Below the pieces are notes generated by a model, which saw only the letters and a list, made by a program, of their open reading frames with translations, had not been told where the DNA came from and ran no database searches. From NCBI GenBank assembly GCA_035539855.1, contig DATLHO010000134.1, positions 1-32,644 on the forward strand: DNA of 32,644 nt, given 5' to 3'. This DNA comes from DATLHO01 sp035539855. GTDB lineage: Bacteria; Bacteroidota; Ignavibacteria; OLB7. Positions 16,200 to 25,527 of the stretch are shown here, piece by piece; the first letter of the stretch is position 1; every line of letters starts with the position of its first letter. The translations under genes were made by a program, and so were the position numbers.

Positions 16200-16766
16200 T
16201 CACGGCCGTGTGCCGGCTCCCTGTGTCGTCGCTGCGCCCGGGGCTGCCGAGCCTGTCGTTCCCGTCGTCGTGGCCGCGCCGGCAGTGTCGCGCACTGTAC
16301 CGCGCGCGGTGTCCCTGGCGCCGGAGGCGACGAATCGCGGCAGTCCCTTCTCGGCGATCATCGTCATCGCGTCGTCGACGCTGATGCGGCGCGAGCCGTC
16401 GTTGGCGACGCCGGAGGCGGCGATCACCGAATCCTCGTGGCGGCGGAACGCGGCCATGTCGCGAGCCGGGTTGCTCTGCAGGCGCGGTCCCGGCGGCGAG
16501 CGGCGCTCGGCCAGCGGCGAGAGCTGCGGATCGGCGCGGTCGGCCTGCGCGGCGAAGAACTCGAAGAGTCCCCAGCATGCCAGGGCCGACAGCGCGATGC
16601 CGACGACGAGGTAGCCGAGGGCCTTCGCCAGCGAGTTGATCGGCACGTCGCGCTCTTCGTGCACGTGTCCGATGCTCGGCACGTCGCCGCCCTGCGCCAC
16701 CGTCTTGTGCACGATGACGTTCTCGCCCTGGAAGATGTTCTTGTCGTCCTGTCTCTTTTCAGCCAT
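16200..16766 (-). CDS. Single-pass membrane protein of the act/cox operon, function unknown
   Basis: This is a 188-residue protein. The N-terminal 45 residues are soluble and contain NVIVHKTV and VHEERDVP. One membrane helix follows (about 48-71, ALGYLVVGIALSALACWGLFEFF). The outer segment contains LQSNPARDMAAFRRHED (96-112) and ISVDDAMTMIAEKGLP (128-143), and ends in a low-complexity Ala/Thr/Gly tail (150-188). I recall similar short proteins with a 'DP..D...R..ED' stretch and a '..AM..(A/L)..GLP' ending next to complex III and oxidase genes in other phyla, but no name or function is known to me. It is 30 bp after actF and 95 bp before the SCO gene. It may be an accessory or assembly subunit of ACIII or of its complex with the oxidase. 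Confidence 0.75.
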   Translation of the reverse strand: MAEKRQDDKNIFQGENVIVHKTVAQGGDVPSIGHVHEERDVPINSLAKALGYLVVGIALSALACWGLFEFFAAQADRADPQLSPLAERRSPPGPRLQSNPARDMAAFRRHEDSVIAASGVANDGSRRISVDDAMTMIAEKGLPRFVASGARDTARGTVRDTAGAATTTGTTGSAAPGAATTQGAGTRP

Positions 16767-16796
16767 CGTCGATGCTCGTGAGTATCAGTCAGTCGT

Positions 16797-18038
16797 TCAG
16801 TGGCCGGCCTTCGCCTCGGCGGTCAGGTCCTCCTCGGCGACCATCAGCAGCGGCTCCTTCTCCTCGACGTGCGCGAGCGCGGCCTGCATGCGGGGATCGT
16901 TCGTCAGCAGCAGCGGGCGCTGTTTGACCTGGTAGAGGAAGTACCAGACGAAGACGCCGCCGATCGCGATGAGCGCGGCGAGATCGAGCCAGTGCACGAA
17001 CAGCTGCGACTCGTGGAACGACGGGGCGATCACCCAGAGCGTGTCGACCGCGCGCATGACCAGCAGCCAGATCGCGACCCCGCTCAGGATGCGGGTGTTG
17101 CGCTTGTTGCGCCGCGACAGCAGGATCAGGAACGGCGTCGCGAAGTGCAGCGCGATCAGCGAGTACGCAATCCACTCCCAGCCGCCGTGCAGGCGGTGGA
17201 TGTACCACGGAGTCTCCTCGGCCAGGTTGCCGCCGTAGATGATCAGGAGCTGCGAGAACGAGATGTACGCCCAGAGCATGTTGAAGGCGAACATGAGCGT
17301 GCCGAGATCGTGGAGGATCTTCGGACGGATCACGTCGCTGATCGGGCGGTAGTCGGCGAGGAAGATCAGGAACAGGGTCGCGGCGCAGGTCGTCGCGAGG
17401 ACGAAGGCCACGATCATCTGCACGCCGAAGATCGTCGAGAACCAGTGCGGCTCCAGCGACATCACCCAGTCGACCGCGGCGAAGGTCATCGTCAGGATCA
17501 GCAGCACGAGGCCGGCAGCGCTGACGTTCTGGATCTTGCGGATCTGTGTGATCTCGCCGGTCTCCTCCAGACGCCGGACGTGACGGAAGACCATCATCGA
17601 CCAGCCGATCCAGATCGCGAAGTACAGCACGGTGCGCGCGATCCAGAAGACCTCGTTGAGGTAGGGCTGCTTCGCGTGCAGGATGTGATCGCTGGCGGCC
17701 TCGGGGCGCGCCCACTCGTAGAGATCGCCGGTGAGCATGCCCACGACGATCGGCACGAACAGCACGAGCATGACCGGCAGCGTGCGGATCGCCGAGGAGA
17801 GCAGGCGGCGGATCAGGAAGCCCCACGCGCCGCCGACGAGGTTGTGGAGCATGTAGATGCCGAAGGCGCCGACCGGCAGGGCGATCCACACGATGAAGCC
17901 GAAGAGCCACGAGCGGAACAGCTGCGACGGGTCGATGAAGATGCCAGCGACGCACGCGATGAGTCCGACCGCGCCGATGATGAGCGCGCGCTGCTGGAAC
18001 CGATCGAGCCGTGCGAGAAGGGGTTCGCTATGTTTCAT
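16797..18038 (-). CDS. actF: Alternative complex III subunit ActF (polytopic quinol-binding-like subunit)
   Basis: This 413-residue inner-membrane protein has about ten hydrophobic helices and is distantly related to ActC/NrfD. Landmarks of the ActF family are GAWGFLIRR, LPYL-like KQPYLNEVFWIAR, VDWVMSLEPHWFSTIFG and HDLGTLMFAFNMLWAYISFSQ. ACIII oxidises quinol and passes electrons to cytochrome c, a cupredoxin or directly to the oxidase. The C-terminal cytoplasmic tail (NDPRMQAALAHVEEKEP) is also typical. The gene starts 10 bp after the actE stop, consistent with one transcript. Confidence 0.95.
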   Translation of the reverse strand: MKHSEPLLARLDRFQQRALIIGAVGLIACVAGIFIDPSQLFRSWLFGFIVWIALPVGAFGIYMLHNLVGGAWGFLIRRLLSSAIRTLPVMLVLFVPIVVGMLTGDLYEWARPEAASDHILHAKQPYLNEVFWIARTVLYFAIWIGWSMMVFRHVRRLEETGEITQIRKIQNVSAAGLVLLILTMTFAAVDWVMSLEPHWFSTIFGVQMIVAFVLATTCAATLFLIFLADYRPISDVIRPKILHDLGTLMFAFNMLWAYISFSQLLIIYGGNLAEETPWYIHRLHGGWEWIAYSLIALHFATPFLILLSRRNKRNTRILSGVAIWLLVMRAVDTLWVIAPSFHESQLFVHWLDLAALIAIGGVFVWYFLYQVKQRPLLLTNDPRMQAALAHVEEKEPLLMVAEEDLTAEAKAGH

Positions 18039-18048
18039 TGGTCAGTGC

Positions 18049-18783
18049 TCAGGGTGTCGTTCGCGCCGGCGTGTCGGCGGTGCGCGAAAGCTGCAGGGCG
18101 CGGATGTAGGCCGTGATCGCCCAGCGATCGGTCGGCTTGACGCGGGCCGCGTAGCTGTACATCGTTCCGAATCCGTGGGTGATCACATCGTAGTAGTGCC
18201 CGTCGGCCGCCGTGCGCAGGCGCTCGAGGTGGAACGACGGCGGCTGCGGGAATCCGCGCTGCACGATCATGCCGTTGCCGTCGCCGGTCTGGCCGTGGCA
18301 CGGCGAGCAGTAGATGTTGTAGCGCTCGCGGCCGCGATCGAGCACCTCGCGCGTGACCGCGATGGGAATCGATGCGGTCTTCAACTGCGCGTCGGTCACG
18401 CGCGGGCGTGCGCCCGGAGTCGCTCCGGTCGTCGTCGCTCCGCCGGAAGCCCCGCCGGTAGCCGTGTCGCCGCCGGTCTGCGCGATCGCGCCGGACTCGG
18501 CGAGGCCCCACTGCACGCTCGCCGCGCTGTCGCGAACGACGGCGTCGGGTGCGCCGGCAACGCGGCCGCTGCGCGGAACGGTGCCCTCGATGAGCGGCCG
18601 CGACGCCAGGCTGTCGGCGAAGACCGTGTTGATCTCGAACGGCTCGGCCTTCTCCTGGTTGTACATCTCGTTGCGGCAGCCACCGAGCGCAAGCCCGGTG
18701 GTCGCCAGCACCAGCAGCAGTGCGGAGCGTCTGGTCAGCGTTGTGTTGCTCGAAGTCATCGTTGGCATTTCGGGGCCGGCCAT
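18049..18783 (-). CDS. actE: Alternative complex III subunit ActE, monoheme cytochrome c lipoprotein
   Basis: This 244-residue periplasmic cytochrome c subunit of ACIII has an N-terminus with basic residues (TRRS), a hydrophobic core and a lipobox (LALGGC, Cys36). Ala/Gly/Thr-rich linkers (about 95-127) precede the heme domain, with CSPCH at 159-163 and the likely axial Met208 in GFGTMYSY. The ending WAITAYIRALQLS is typical of the family. ATG codons at 18783, 18768 and 18759 are all possible starts. None has a clear ribosome site, and the shortest gives the tidiest lipoprotein signal. It lies 17 bp downstream of actD. Confidence 0.93.
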   Translation of the reverse strand: MAGPEMPTMTSSNTTLTRRSALLLVLATTGLALGGCRNEMYNQEKAEPFEINTVFADSLASRPLIEGTVPRSGRVAGAPDAVVRDSAASVQWGLAESGAIAQTGGDTATGGASGGATTTGATPGARPRVTDAQLKTASIPIAVTREVLDRGRERYNIYCSPCHGQTGDGNGMIVQRGFPQPPSFHLERLRTAADGHYYDVITHGFGTMYSYAARVKPTDRWAITAYIRALQLSRTADTPARTTP

Positions 18784-18800
18784 CAATCGTTGCTGTGGAA

Positions 18801-19340
18801 CTAGTGCTCGATCGCGACGACGTCGTCGGGCGACATCTGCTGGAGGAACCGACTCGTCTTCTCGAGATCGAACTGCGGGTCGCGCGCCTCGATGCACAGG
18901 AAGAACCGGTGACGGCTGGCCATCTCGAAGCGTGGGTCGTTGAAGACCGGGTGATACGGCATCGGCAGTCCGTTGAGCGCGAGCATGCCGAAGACCGCCG
19001 TCAGCGCGGCCAGCAGGATCGTCAGCTCGAAGGTCACCGGGATGAAGTACGGGATGCTCACGAGCGGACGGCCGCCGACGTTCAGCGGATAGGCGACCGA
19101 CGAGAGATAGACCTGCATCCCGAGTCCGCCGATCAGGCCGGTGAGCCCGCCGATGAGCACCAGCAGCGGCAGCCGCGTCTTGTGGAAGCCGACGGCCTCG
19201 GCCAGTCCCTCGACCGGGAACGGCGTGTAGCCGTCCATGCGGCGGTAGCCCGCGCCGTGAGCGCGCTGCGCTGCGGCGACCAGCGCCTCGGGCGAATGGA
19301 ACTCCGCCATGATTCCGTAGATCGGAGGTCTCTTTTCCAT
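18801..19340 (-). CDS. actD: Alternative complex III subunit ActD (DUF3341)
   Basis: This 179-residue subunit begins with a soluble stretch typical of the family (IYGIMAEFHSPEALVAAA and GYRRMDGYTPFPVEGL). Two membrane helices follow (about 57-80 and 97-120). The C-terminus contains the family motif NDPRFEMASRHRFFLCIEA. It carries no cofactor and helps to hold ActC and ActF in the complex. ATG at 19340 is preferred because AGAGGCG lies a proper distance upstream. The frame also contains GTG at 19349. It lies downstream of actC with a 59-bp gap that holds a small heptamer repeat. Confidence 0.94.
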   Translation of the reverse strand: MEKRPPIYGIMAEFHSPEALVAAAQRAHGAGYRRMDGYTPFPVEGLAEAVGFHKTRLPLLVLIGGLTGLIGGLGMQVYLSSVAYPLNVGGRPLVSIPYFIPVTFELTILLAALTAVFGMLALNGLPMPYHPVFNDPRFEMASRHRFFLCIEARDPQFDLEKTSRFLQQMSPDDVVAIEH

Positions 19341-19375
19341 TACTCGCACGCCTCTGTGATCGAGGCCGTCGTTTG

Positions 19376-19396
19376 CGGATTTCGGATTTCGGATTG
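19376..19396. repeat. Heptanucleotide tandem repeat (CGGATTT)3 in the actC-actD gap
   Basis: Three head-to-tail copies of CGGATTT (the last reads CGGATTG) occupy 19376-19396, between the stop of actC and the start of actD. On the coding (minus) strand it reads AAATCCG repeated. It differs in sequence from the other heptamer array in the next gap (20854-20953), but has the same 7-bp period. Confidence 0.75.
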
Positions 19397-19399
19397 CGC

Positions 19400-20824
<1,425 letters not shown>

Positions 20825-20853
20825 TCTGGTCGTTCTTGTACTGCTGGATACTG

Positions 20854-20953
20854 GTCAGATGTCAGATGTCAGATGTCAAAGGTCACATACAAATGACCAA
20901 AATGACCTTCGACGCCTTGTGACATCTAACATCTAACATTTGACATCTGACAA
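20854..20953. repeat. Inverted arrays of GTCAGAT-type heptamers between actB and actC
   Basis: The left array (20854-20888) is five heptamers, GTCAGAT three times, then GTCAAAG and GTCACAT. The right array (about 20919-20953) is its mirror. Read on the minus strand it gives GTCAGAT, GTCAAAT, GTTAGAT, GTTAGAT and GTCACAA. The two arrays can pair over about 35 bp as a long imperfect stem with a loop near 20889-20918. The whole element fills the intergenic gap and spares both coding ends. Confidence 0.85.
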
Positions 20954-20958
20954 CCGCC

Positions 20959-23900
20959 TTACACCATCAGGGCCGCATTGGGATTCCGCACGCGCCCCAG
21001 GTAAGTCGTCCGCGGATTCGTGTTGAGCTCCGGAAGCAGCGGGTAGTTGCGCGGCTCGGCCTTGAGCTGCGCGACACGGCTCGTCTTGTCGTTGATGTCG
21101 CCGAAGACGATCGCTCCGGTCGGACATGCCGCCTGGCAGGCGGTCTCGATCTCTCCGTCGCGCACGCGGCGATCTTCGCGCTTGGCGTCGATGCGCGCGT
21201 GGTTGATCCGCTGCACACAGTAGGTGCACTTCTCCATCACGCCGCGGCTGCGGACGGTGACGTCCGGGTTCTTGCCGAGCGCCTCGGTCTCCGTGATGTT
21301 CTCGGTGAAGTGCAGGAAGTTGAAGCGGCGGACCTTGTACGGGCAGTTGTTCGAGCAGTAGCGCGTGCCGACACAGCGGTTGTATACCATGTCGTTGAGG
21401 CCCTCGGAGCTGTGCACGGTCGCGTTGACCGGACAGACGACCTCGCACGGCGCGGTCTCGCACTGCATGCAGGGGATCGGCTGGAACGCCGTCGTCGGGT
21501 TGTCGATGCTCCCCTTGAAATAGGTGTCGACGCGCAGCCAGTGCATCTCGCGGCCGCGGAGCACCTGCTCCTTGCCGACGACCGGGATGTTGTTCTCGGC
21601 GACGCAGGCCATCACGCACGCGCTGCAGCCGGTGCAGGCGTTGATGTCGATCGTCATGCCCCAGGCGTAGCCCTCGTACTTGTACTCGGGGAACATCGAG
21701 AGGTGCCCGCCACCGGCCGCATGCGCTCCGGCCGGAGCGAGCGTCGGATTGGTGCGCAGCTCCTCGACCGTCCCGGTCCGCAGCAGGTCGCGGCCGTCGA
21801 GCGTGAAGTGATGCTGCGTCGTCGCAAGGGCATAGCGCTCGCCGAGCTTGCGCATCGCGAGGCCGTGACCGAACCACTGGGCATCACCGGTGCGCAGCGC
21901 GTAGGCGTTGACGCCGATGCCGGTGCCGACGCGACCGGCGCGGCGTCGACCGTAGCCGAGCGTCAGCATGACCGACCCATCGGCCTGTCCCGGCACGATC
22001 ATGACCGGCGCCTTGACCGCGCGACCGCGGAAGGCGAGCTCGACCATGTCGCCGGTCGCCAGATCGAATCGCTCGGCCGTCGCCGGGCTGATGTACGCGG
22101 CGTTGTCCCACGTGAGCTTCGTCATCGGCTTCGGGAGCTCCTGCAGCCACGCGTTGTTGGCGTAGCAGCCATCCCACACCGACGGATCAGGACGGAAGAC
22201 GATCTCGAGATCGCCCGCGGTCGGATCGACCGGAGCGGGCGCCGGCGCCTCGAGCGGAGCCGGCGTGCGGCGCGCCATCGTGTCGATCGGCGAGACGCTC
22301 GACGTGTCGGTAGGCATCGGCATCGCAGCGGTGAGTGAGTCGCCCGGCTGCGCCGGCAGGCGTCCGCCCGGAGGCGGAAGCACCGCGCCGCGCGGCATGC
22401 GCGGAGCGTTGGCGACGATGCCGTCGTTGAGCGCGCGGCGCCAGTTGCCGTCGAAGTCGCCCGGCAGACCCTGCGTCTGCCAGTAGGCGCGCACGATCTC
22501 GTAGCCGGTGCGGCCGCTCTCGTTCGTCAGCGGCGCGAGCACCTCGTGCGCCGACTTGCCGCCGTACAGCGGAGCGATCAGCGGCTGCAGCAGCGTGACC
22601 GTGCCGTCGAACGCGCGCGCGTCGGACCACATCTCCAGATAGTGCGCCGCGGGAATGTGCCAGTGCGAGAGACGCGACGTCTCGTCGTCGTAGAGGCTCT
22701 GATGCGCGCGGAACGGAACCTTGCTCAGGCGGTCGGCGAAGTTCAGATCCGCCGGAGCGCTGTAGACCGGGTTGCCGCCGAGCATCAGCAGCACGTCGAC
22801 GGTGCCGGCGTCGATGTCGCTCATGAGCTCACGCAGCGACGCGGTCTGATCGACCGGCTGCGCCTCGGCGGGCGGTCCGTAGACGACCGCGGTGCCGACG
22901 CTGCCAAGCGCCTCGTTGATGCGGTGCGCGAGCGCGTGGACGAACGGCGGCTGCGACTCGCCGGCGACGACGAGTGCGCGCGCGCCGCGCGCTTTCAGAT
23001 CGTCGGCCATCGGCTTGACCCAGGCGCGGGCGGCGTCGCCGAGCGTCGCGGCTCCGGCCGAGACACCGAACTCTCCGGCGAGAGCGCGGGCGAAGCCATC
23101 GATCTCGGAGGAGCGGATCGGCAGGCGATGATCGGCCATCGCGCCGGTGAGCGTCGGGGTCGACTCGAGCACGTAGAGGCGGTTCATCCCCTCACCGCCC
23201 TTCGCCACCGACCGACGCGCGATGAAGTCGCGGCTGTAGCGGACGTTGCCGGGCATCGTGCTCAGGAAGTCGGCGTCGAGCGAGACGACGACGTCGGCCT
23301 GGTCGAAGTGGTAGATCGCATCGGCGTCACGGCCGAGCGCCATGCGTGCGCCCATGCGCGCGCCGTCGCGGTTGGTCGGATCGTACTGATGCCACTTGGC
23401 GCCGGGGAAGGCGGTGCGGATGCGGCGGATCTGGTCGGCGAGCGTCGGCGACGTGACCGTCTCGGTGAGGATGCGGATGCCCGCGCCGCGCTTCGGGCGC
23501 TGGCGGTCGAGCTCGCGCGTCAGCGCGACGAGGAAGCTGCTCCACGACGAAATCTCGCCGCGCTCGATCACCGTCTGCGAGCGATCGGGATCGTAGAGCC
23601 CGAGCACCGAGGCCTGCGCGAACTGGTCGGTGCCGCCGCCGCTGGCAGGATGATCGGGGTTGCCCTCGACCTTCGTCGGGCGTCCCATGTGGCTCTCGAC
23701 CAGTACGCCCGTTGCGTAACCGCCCCGCACGTGCGCGGTGGCGAAGAAGATCGGGCGGCCGGGGATGAATTCCTCCGGCGCCTTGACGTACGGGATGATC
23801 GTCTCGTCCGGCTGCTTGACGCACGCGCCGAGCCCGGCCAGCGCGATCGACGCGCCCATGACCTTCAGGAAGTGACGGCGCGTCGGCTCGTCGAGCGGCG

Positions 23901-24219
23901 CGTCGGCTCCCTGCGGGAACTCGTGCTCCAGGAAGTCCTTGAACTCCGGCGTGCCGGCGAGCCCTTCGAGGCTCTGCCAGTACTCGTCGCCCTGATTGCC
24001 GGCGAGCGACTCGCGCAGCGCCGCGATGTCAACGCGCGGACGACGCTCGGCGTCATCGGCGTCGGCTCCGCCGAGCACCGGCAGGTCGAGGGTCACCGGC
24101 GTGGAATTCTCCTGGGCTCGATCGGAGGCGTGCATCTGGTTTCCGTCGTCCATCGTCAATGAAGTCTCTTCGATCAATACCGGGCGATCGTCGCCCGGAG
24201 CCGTAGCGGCGTGGCTCAT
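20959..24219 (-). CDS. actB: Alternative complex III subunit ActB, MoCo-like domain fused to Fe-S domain
   Basis: This 1086-residue periplasm-facing subunit has a TAT-variant region at residues 80-133: YWQSLEGLAGTPEFKDFLEHEFP, given in parts as YWQSLEGL and PEFKDFLEHEFP, then RRHFLKVMGASIALAGLGAC with the twin arginines at 114-115. A molybdopterin-oxidoreductase-like domain follows (about 140-850). In ACIII this domain holds no Mo cofactor. The Fe-S ferredoxin domain (859-1060) has 15 cysteines in the order C862, 865, 868, 872; 917, 920, 925, 929; 949, 955, 959; 998, 1001; 1028, 1032. That is enough for three [4Fe-4S] and one [3Fe-4S] cluster, as in Rhodothermus marinus. About 75 residues precede the usual family start, and a Pro/Ala/Thr-rich insert (about 606-672) interrupts the first domain. 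The gene is 67 bp after actA. Confidence 0.97.
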   Translation of the reverse strand: MSHAATAPGDDRPVLIEETSLTMDDGNQMHASDRAQENSTPVTLDLPVLGGADADDAERRPRVDIAALRESLAGNQGDEYWQSLEGLAGTPEFKDFLEHEFPQGADAPLDEPTRRHFLKVMGASIALAGLGACVKQPDETIIPYVKAPEEFIPGRPIFFATAHVRGGYATGVLVESHMGRPTKVEGNPDHPASGGGTDQFAQASVLGLYDPDRSQTVIERGEISSWSSFLVALTRELDRQRPKRGAGIRILTETVTSPTLADQIRRIRTAFPGAKWHQYDPTNRDGARMGARMALGRDADAIYHFDQADVVVSLDADFLSTMPGNVRYSRDFIARRSVAKGGEGMNRLYVLESTPTLTGAMADHRLPIRSSEIDGFARALAGEFGVSAGAATLGDAARAWVKPMADDLKARGARALVVAGESQPPFVHALAHRINEALGSVGTAVVYGPPAEAQPVDQTASLRELMSDIDAGTVDVLLMLGGNPVYSAPADLNFADRLSKVPFRAHQSLYDDETSRLSHWHIPAAHYLEMWSDARAFDGTVTLLQPLIAPLYGGKSAHEVLAPLTNESGRTGYEIVRAYWQTQGLPGDFDGNWRRALNDGIVANAPRMPRGAVLPPPGGRLPAQPGDSLTAAMPMPTDTSSVSPIDTMARRTPAPLEAPAPAPVDPTAGDLEIVFRPDPSVWDGCYANNAWLQELPKPMTKLTWDNAAYISPATAERFDLATGDMVELAFRGRAVKAPVMIVPGQADGSVMLTLGYGRRRAGRVGTGIGVNAYALRTGDAQWFGHGLAMRKLGERYALATTQHHFTLDGRDLLRTGTVEELRTNPTLAPAGAHAAGGGHLSMFPEYKYEGYAWGMTIDINACTGCSACVMACVAENNIPVVGKEQVLRGREMHWLRVDTYFKGSIDNPTTAFQPIPCMQCETAPCEVVCPVNATVHSSEGLNDMVYNRCVGTRYCSNNCPYKVRRFNFLHFTENITETEALGKNPDVTVRSRGVMEKCTYCVQRINHARIDAKREDRRVRDGEIETACQAACPTGAIVFGDINDKTSRVAQLKAEPRNYPLLPELNTNPRTTYLGRVRNPNAALMV

Positions 24220-24286
24220 GAAACAACTCGGAGGATGCCGATCATCGGCGGCGACTGCGTCTGGACCAGGCGTTGACGACGCCCGA

Positions 24287-24943
24287 TCAACGATGACAGA
24301 TCGAGCAGTCGGATAGCTGCCCGACGTTGACCTTGTACTCGCGCACGAGGCGCGATCCGATTTCGAGCTGATCGCCCGCGGGCCGGTAGTTCATGCTGAA
24401 GACCTGGTCGCGCGGACGAAGGAACTTCTCCGGCGCGCGGTGGCACTCGAGGCACCACTCCATCTGCAGCGTCGCGTTCTGGTACATCAGCGGCATCCGG
24501 TCGACACGACCGTGACAGCTCTGGCAGCCGACTCCCTTGGCGACGTGGATGCTGTGGTTGAAGTAGACGAAGTCCGGAAGGTCGTGCACGCGCACCCAGC
24601 GCATCGCCCGGCCCGTGCGGTAGCTCTCGCGCACCGGCTCGAGCATCGGAGCGTTCGTCCAGATCTGCGAGTGGCAGGTCATGCAGGTCTCGGTCGGAGG
24701 AATGCCGGCGAACGACGATTCCTCGACGGAGGTATGACAGTAGCGGCAGTCGAGACCGAGTCCCGCGACGTGGTGCTCATGGCTGAACGGCACCGGCTGG
24801 TCGCGGTAGACTTCCGCGTTCGTCACGTACGACGAGCGGTTGATCTCTGCCAGCAGCCAGAGCGAGCCTACGATGAACAGCAGTGCGCCAAGGATCGTTG
24901 CCCGTGCGAGTGAGTTGGTGCTGGGACGGAAGATCTGAGCCAT
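24287..24943 (-). CDS. actA: Alternative complex III subunit ActA, pentaheme cytochrome c
   Basis: This 218-residue protein is anchored by one N-terminal membrane helix (about 13-33), with a periplasmic multiheme domain. Five CxxCH motifs are present: 66-70 CRYCH, 87-91 CMTCH, 140-144 CQSCH, 164-168 CLECH and 213-217 CSICH. His residues before and between them (FSHEHH and YFNHSIH) can serve as distal ligands. Five hemes match ActA of Rhodothermus marinus ACIII. It is the first gene of the act/cox cluster. Two palindromes lie just upstream (24950-24960 and 24968-24981), and no clear ribosome site is seen. Confidence 0.97.
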   Translation of the reverse strand: MAQIFRPSTNSLARATILGALLFIVGSLWLLAEINRSSYVTNAEVYRDQPVPFSHEHHVAGLGLDCRYCHTSVEESSFAGIPPTETCMTCHSQIWTNAPMLEPVRESYRTGRAMRWVRVHDLPDFVYFNHSIHVAKGVGCQSCHGRVDRMPLMYQNATLQMEWCLECHRAPEKFLRPRDQVFSMNYRPAGDQLEIGSRLVREYKVNVGQLSDCSICHR

Positions 24944-24949
24944 CGATGA

Positions 24950-24981
24950 CTGTAATACAGGTCGGTTTGTGCGAGCGCACA
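24950..24981. promoter_or_regulatory. Two palindromes immediately upstream of actA
   Basis: CTGTAATACAG (24950-24960, 5-bp arms around one base) and TGTGCGAGCGCACA (24968-24981, 6-bp arms around AG) lie 7 and 25 bases before the actA start codon. Their small centres suit protein-binding operators better than RNA hairpins. The regulator is not identified. Confidence 0.45.
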
Positions 24982-25497
24982 GACAGCCTCCACCACGTGC
25001 ACGAGGACCGCACGCGGAATCATCCGATCAGGAATTGATGGAAGGGGGGTTGTCCCTCACTCACGAGTCGAAAGCCCTCGAATATAACAGCGCTTCGCAA
25101 TTCACGCCCGCACGCCTCGCGCTCGGAGTCGTGTCAGGCTGTAATTGAAGGGCCGAAAATACTGAATCGCGAGGCCGCACGGGCACGGAATATCGGCCGT
25201 CACAATTCAGCGCTCCGACGCTCGCGCGCCCGCTCTCGAGCGCGCGCACGACGGTCGTTGCGCCCGCACGCTATCTGGATAATGACCCGCTTCGAAAGTG
25301 CCGCGTGCGTCAGGCGCACGCGTGGTCGCCATGCCCCGGTTTGGTGGACCATGTAAAGCGCTCGCGCCGCTCGTCGAGCATCGCGCTCGCGGACGTCGTC
25401 GCAGGCTCGCTTCGCGCGCGCAGAGACTCTCTCGAGCGCTCACCGCGCGCTCCGAAAGAGGCGAGGCCGGAGGCGAGATGTGTGGATTCGTGAGGTG
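24982..25497. promoter_or_regulatory. Gene-free region upstream of the act operon
   Basis: No supported gene is found in this stretch of about 500 bases. The short open frames are rich in Arg and Ala and look like GC-driven noise. It separates actA from the upstream gene, transcribed in the same direction, so the act/cox promoter should lie here. The only AT-rich patch near actA reads CGAATATA at 25079-25086 (TATATTCG on the minus strand), a possible -10/-7 element, but without a convincing partner box. Confidence 0.35.
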
Positions 25498-25527
25498 AAA
25501 AAAAAATTCGAGAAATCGCTCCGTGAG
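25498..25527 (-). terminator. Possible terminator: T9 tract after the stress-protein gene
   Basis: On the minus strand a run of nine T (25506-25498) follows the stop codon of the 25528-26313 gene by 21 bases. The stem in front of it is weak (GAG/CTC around six bases), so it is only a candidate intrinsic terminator. It would separate this gene from the act operon. Confidence 0.35.

Noticed and set aside
20854..20953. CRISPR array
   Set aside because: The repeat unit is 7 bp and contiguous, without spacers, and the two arrays are inverted to each other. No cas genes are near.
25200..25500. Short genes in the gap upstream of actA
   Set aside because: The candidate frames on both strands are of about 60-80 codons, low in complexity, and have no ribosome site or recognisable motif.
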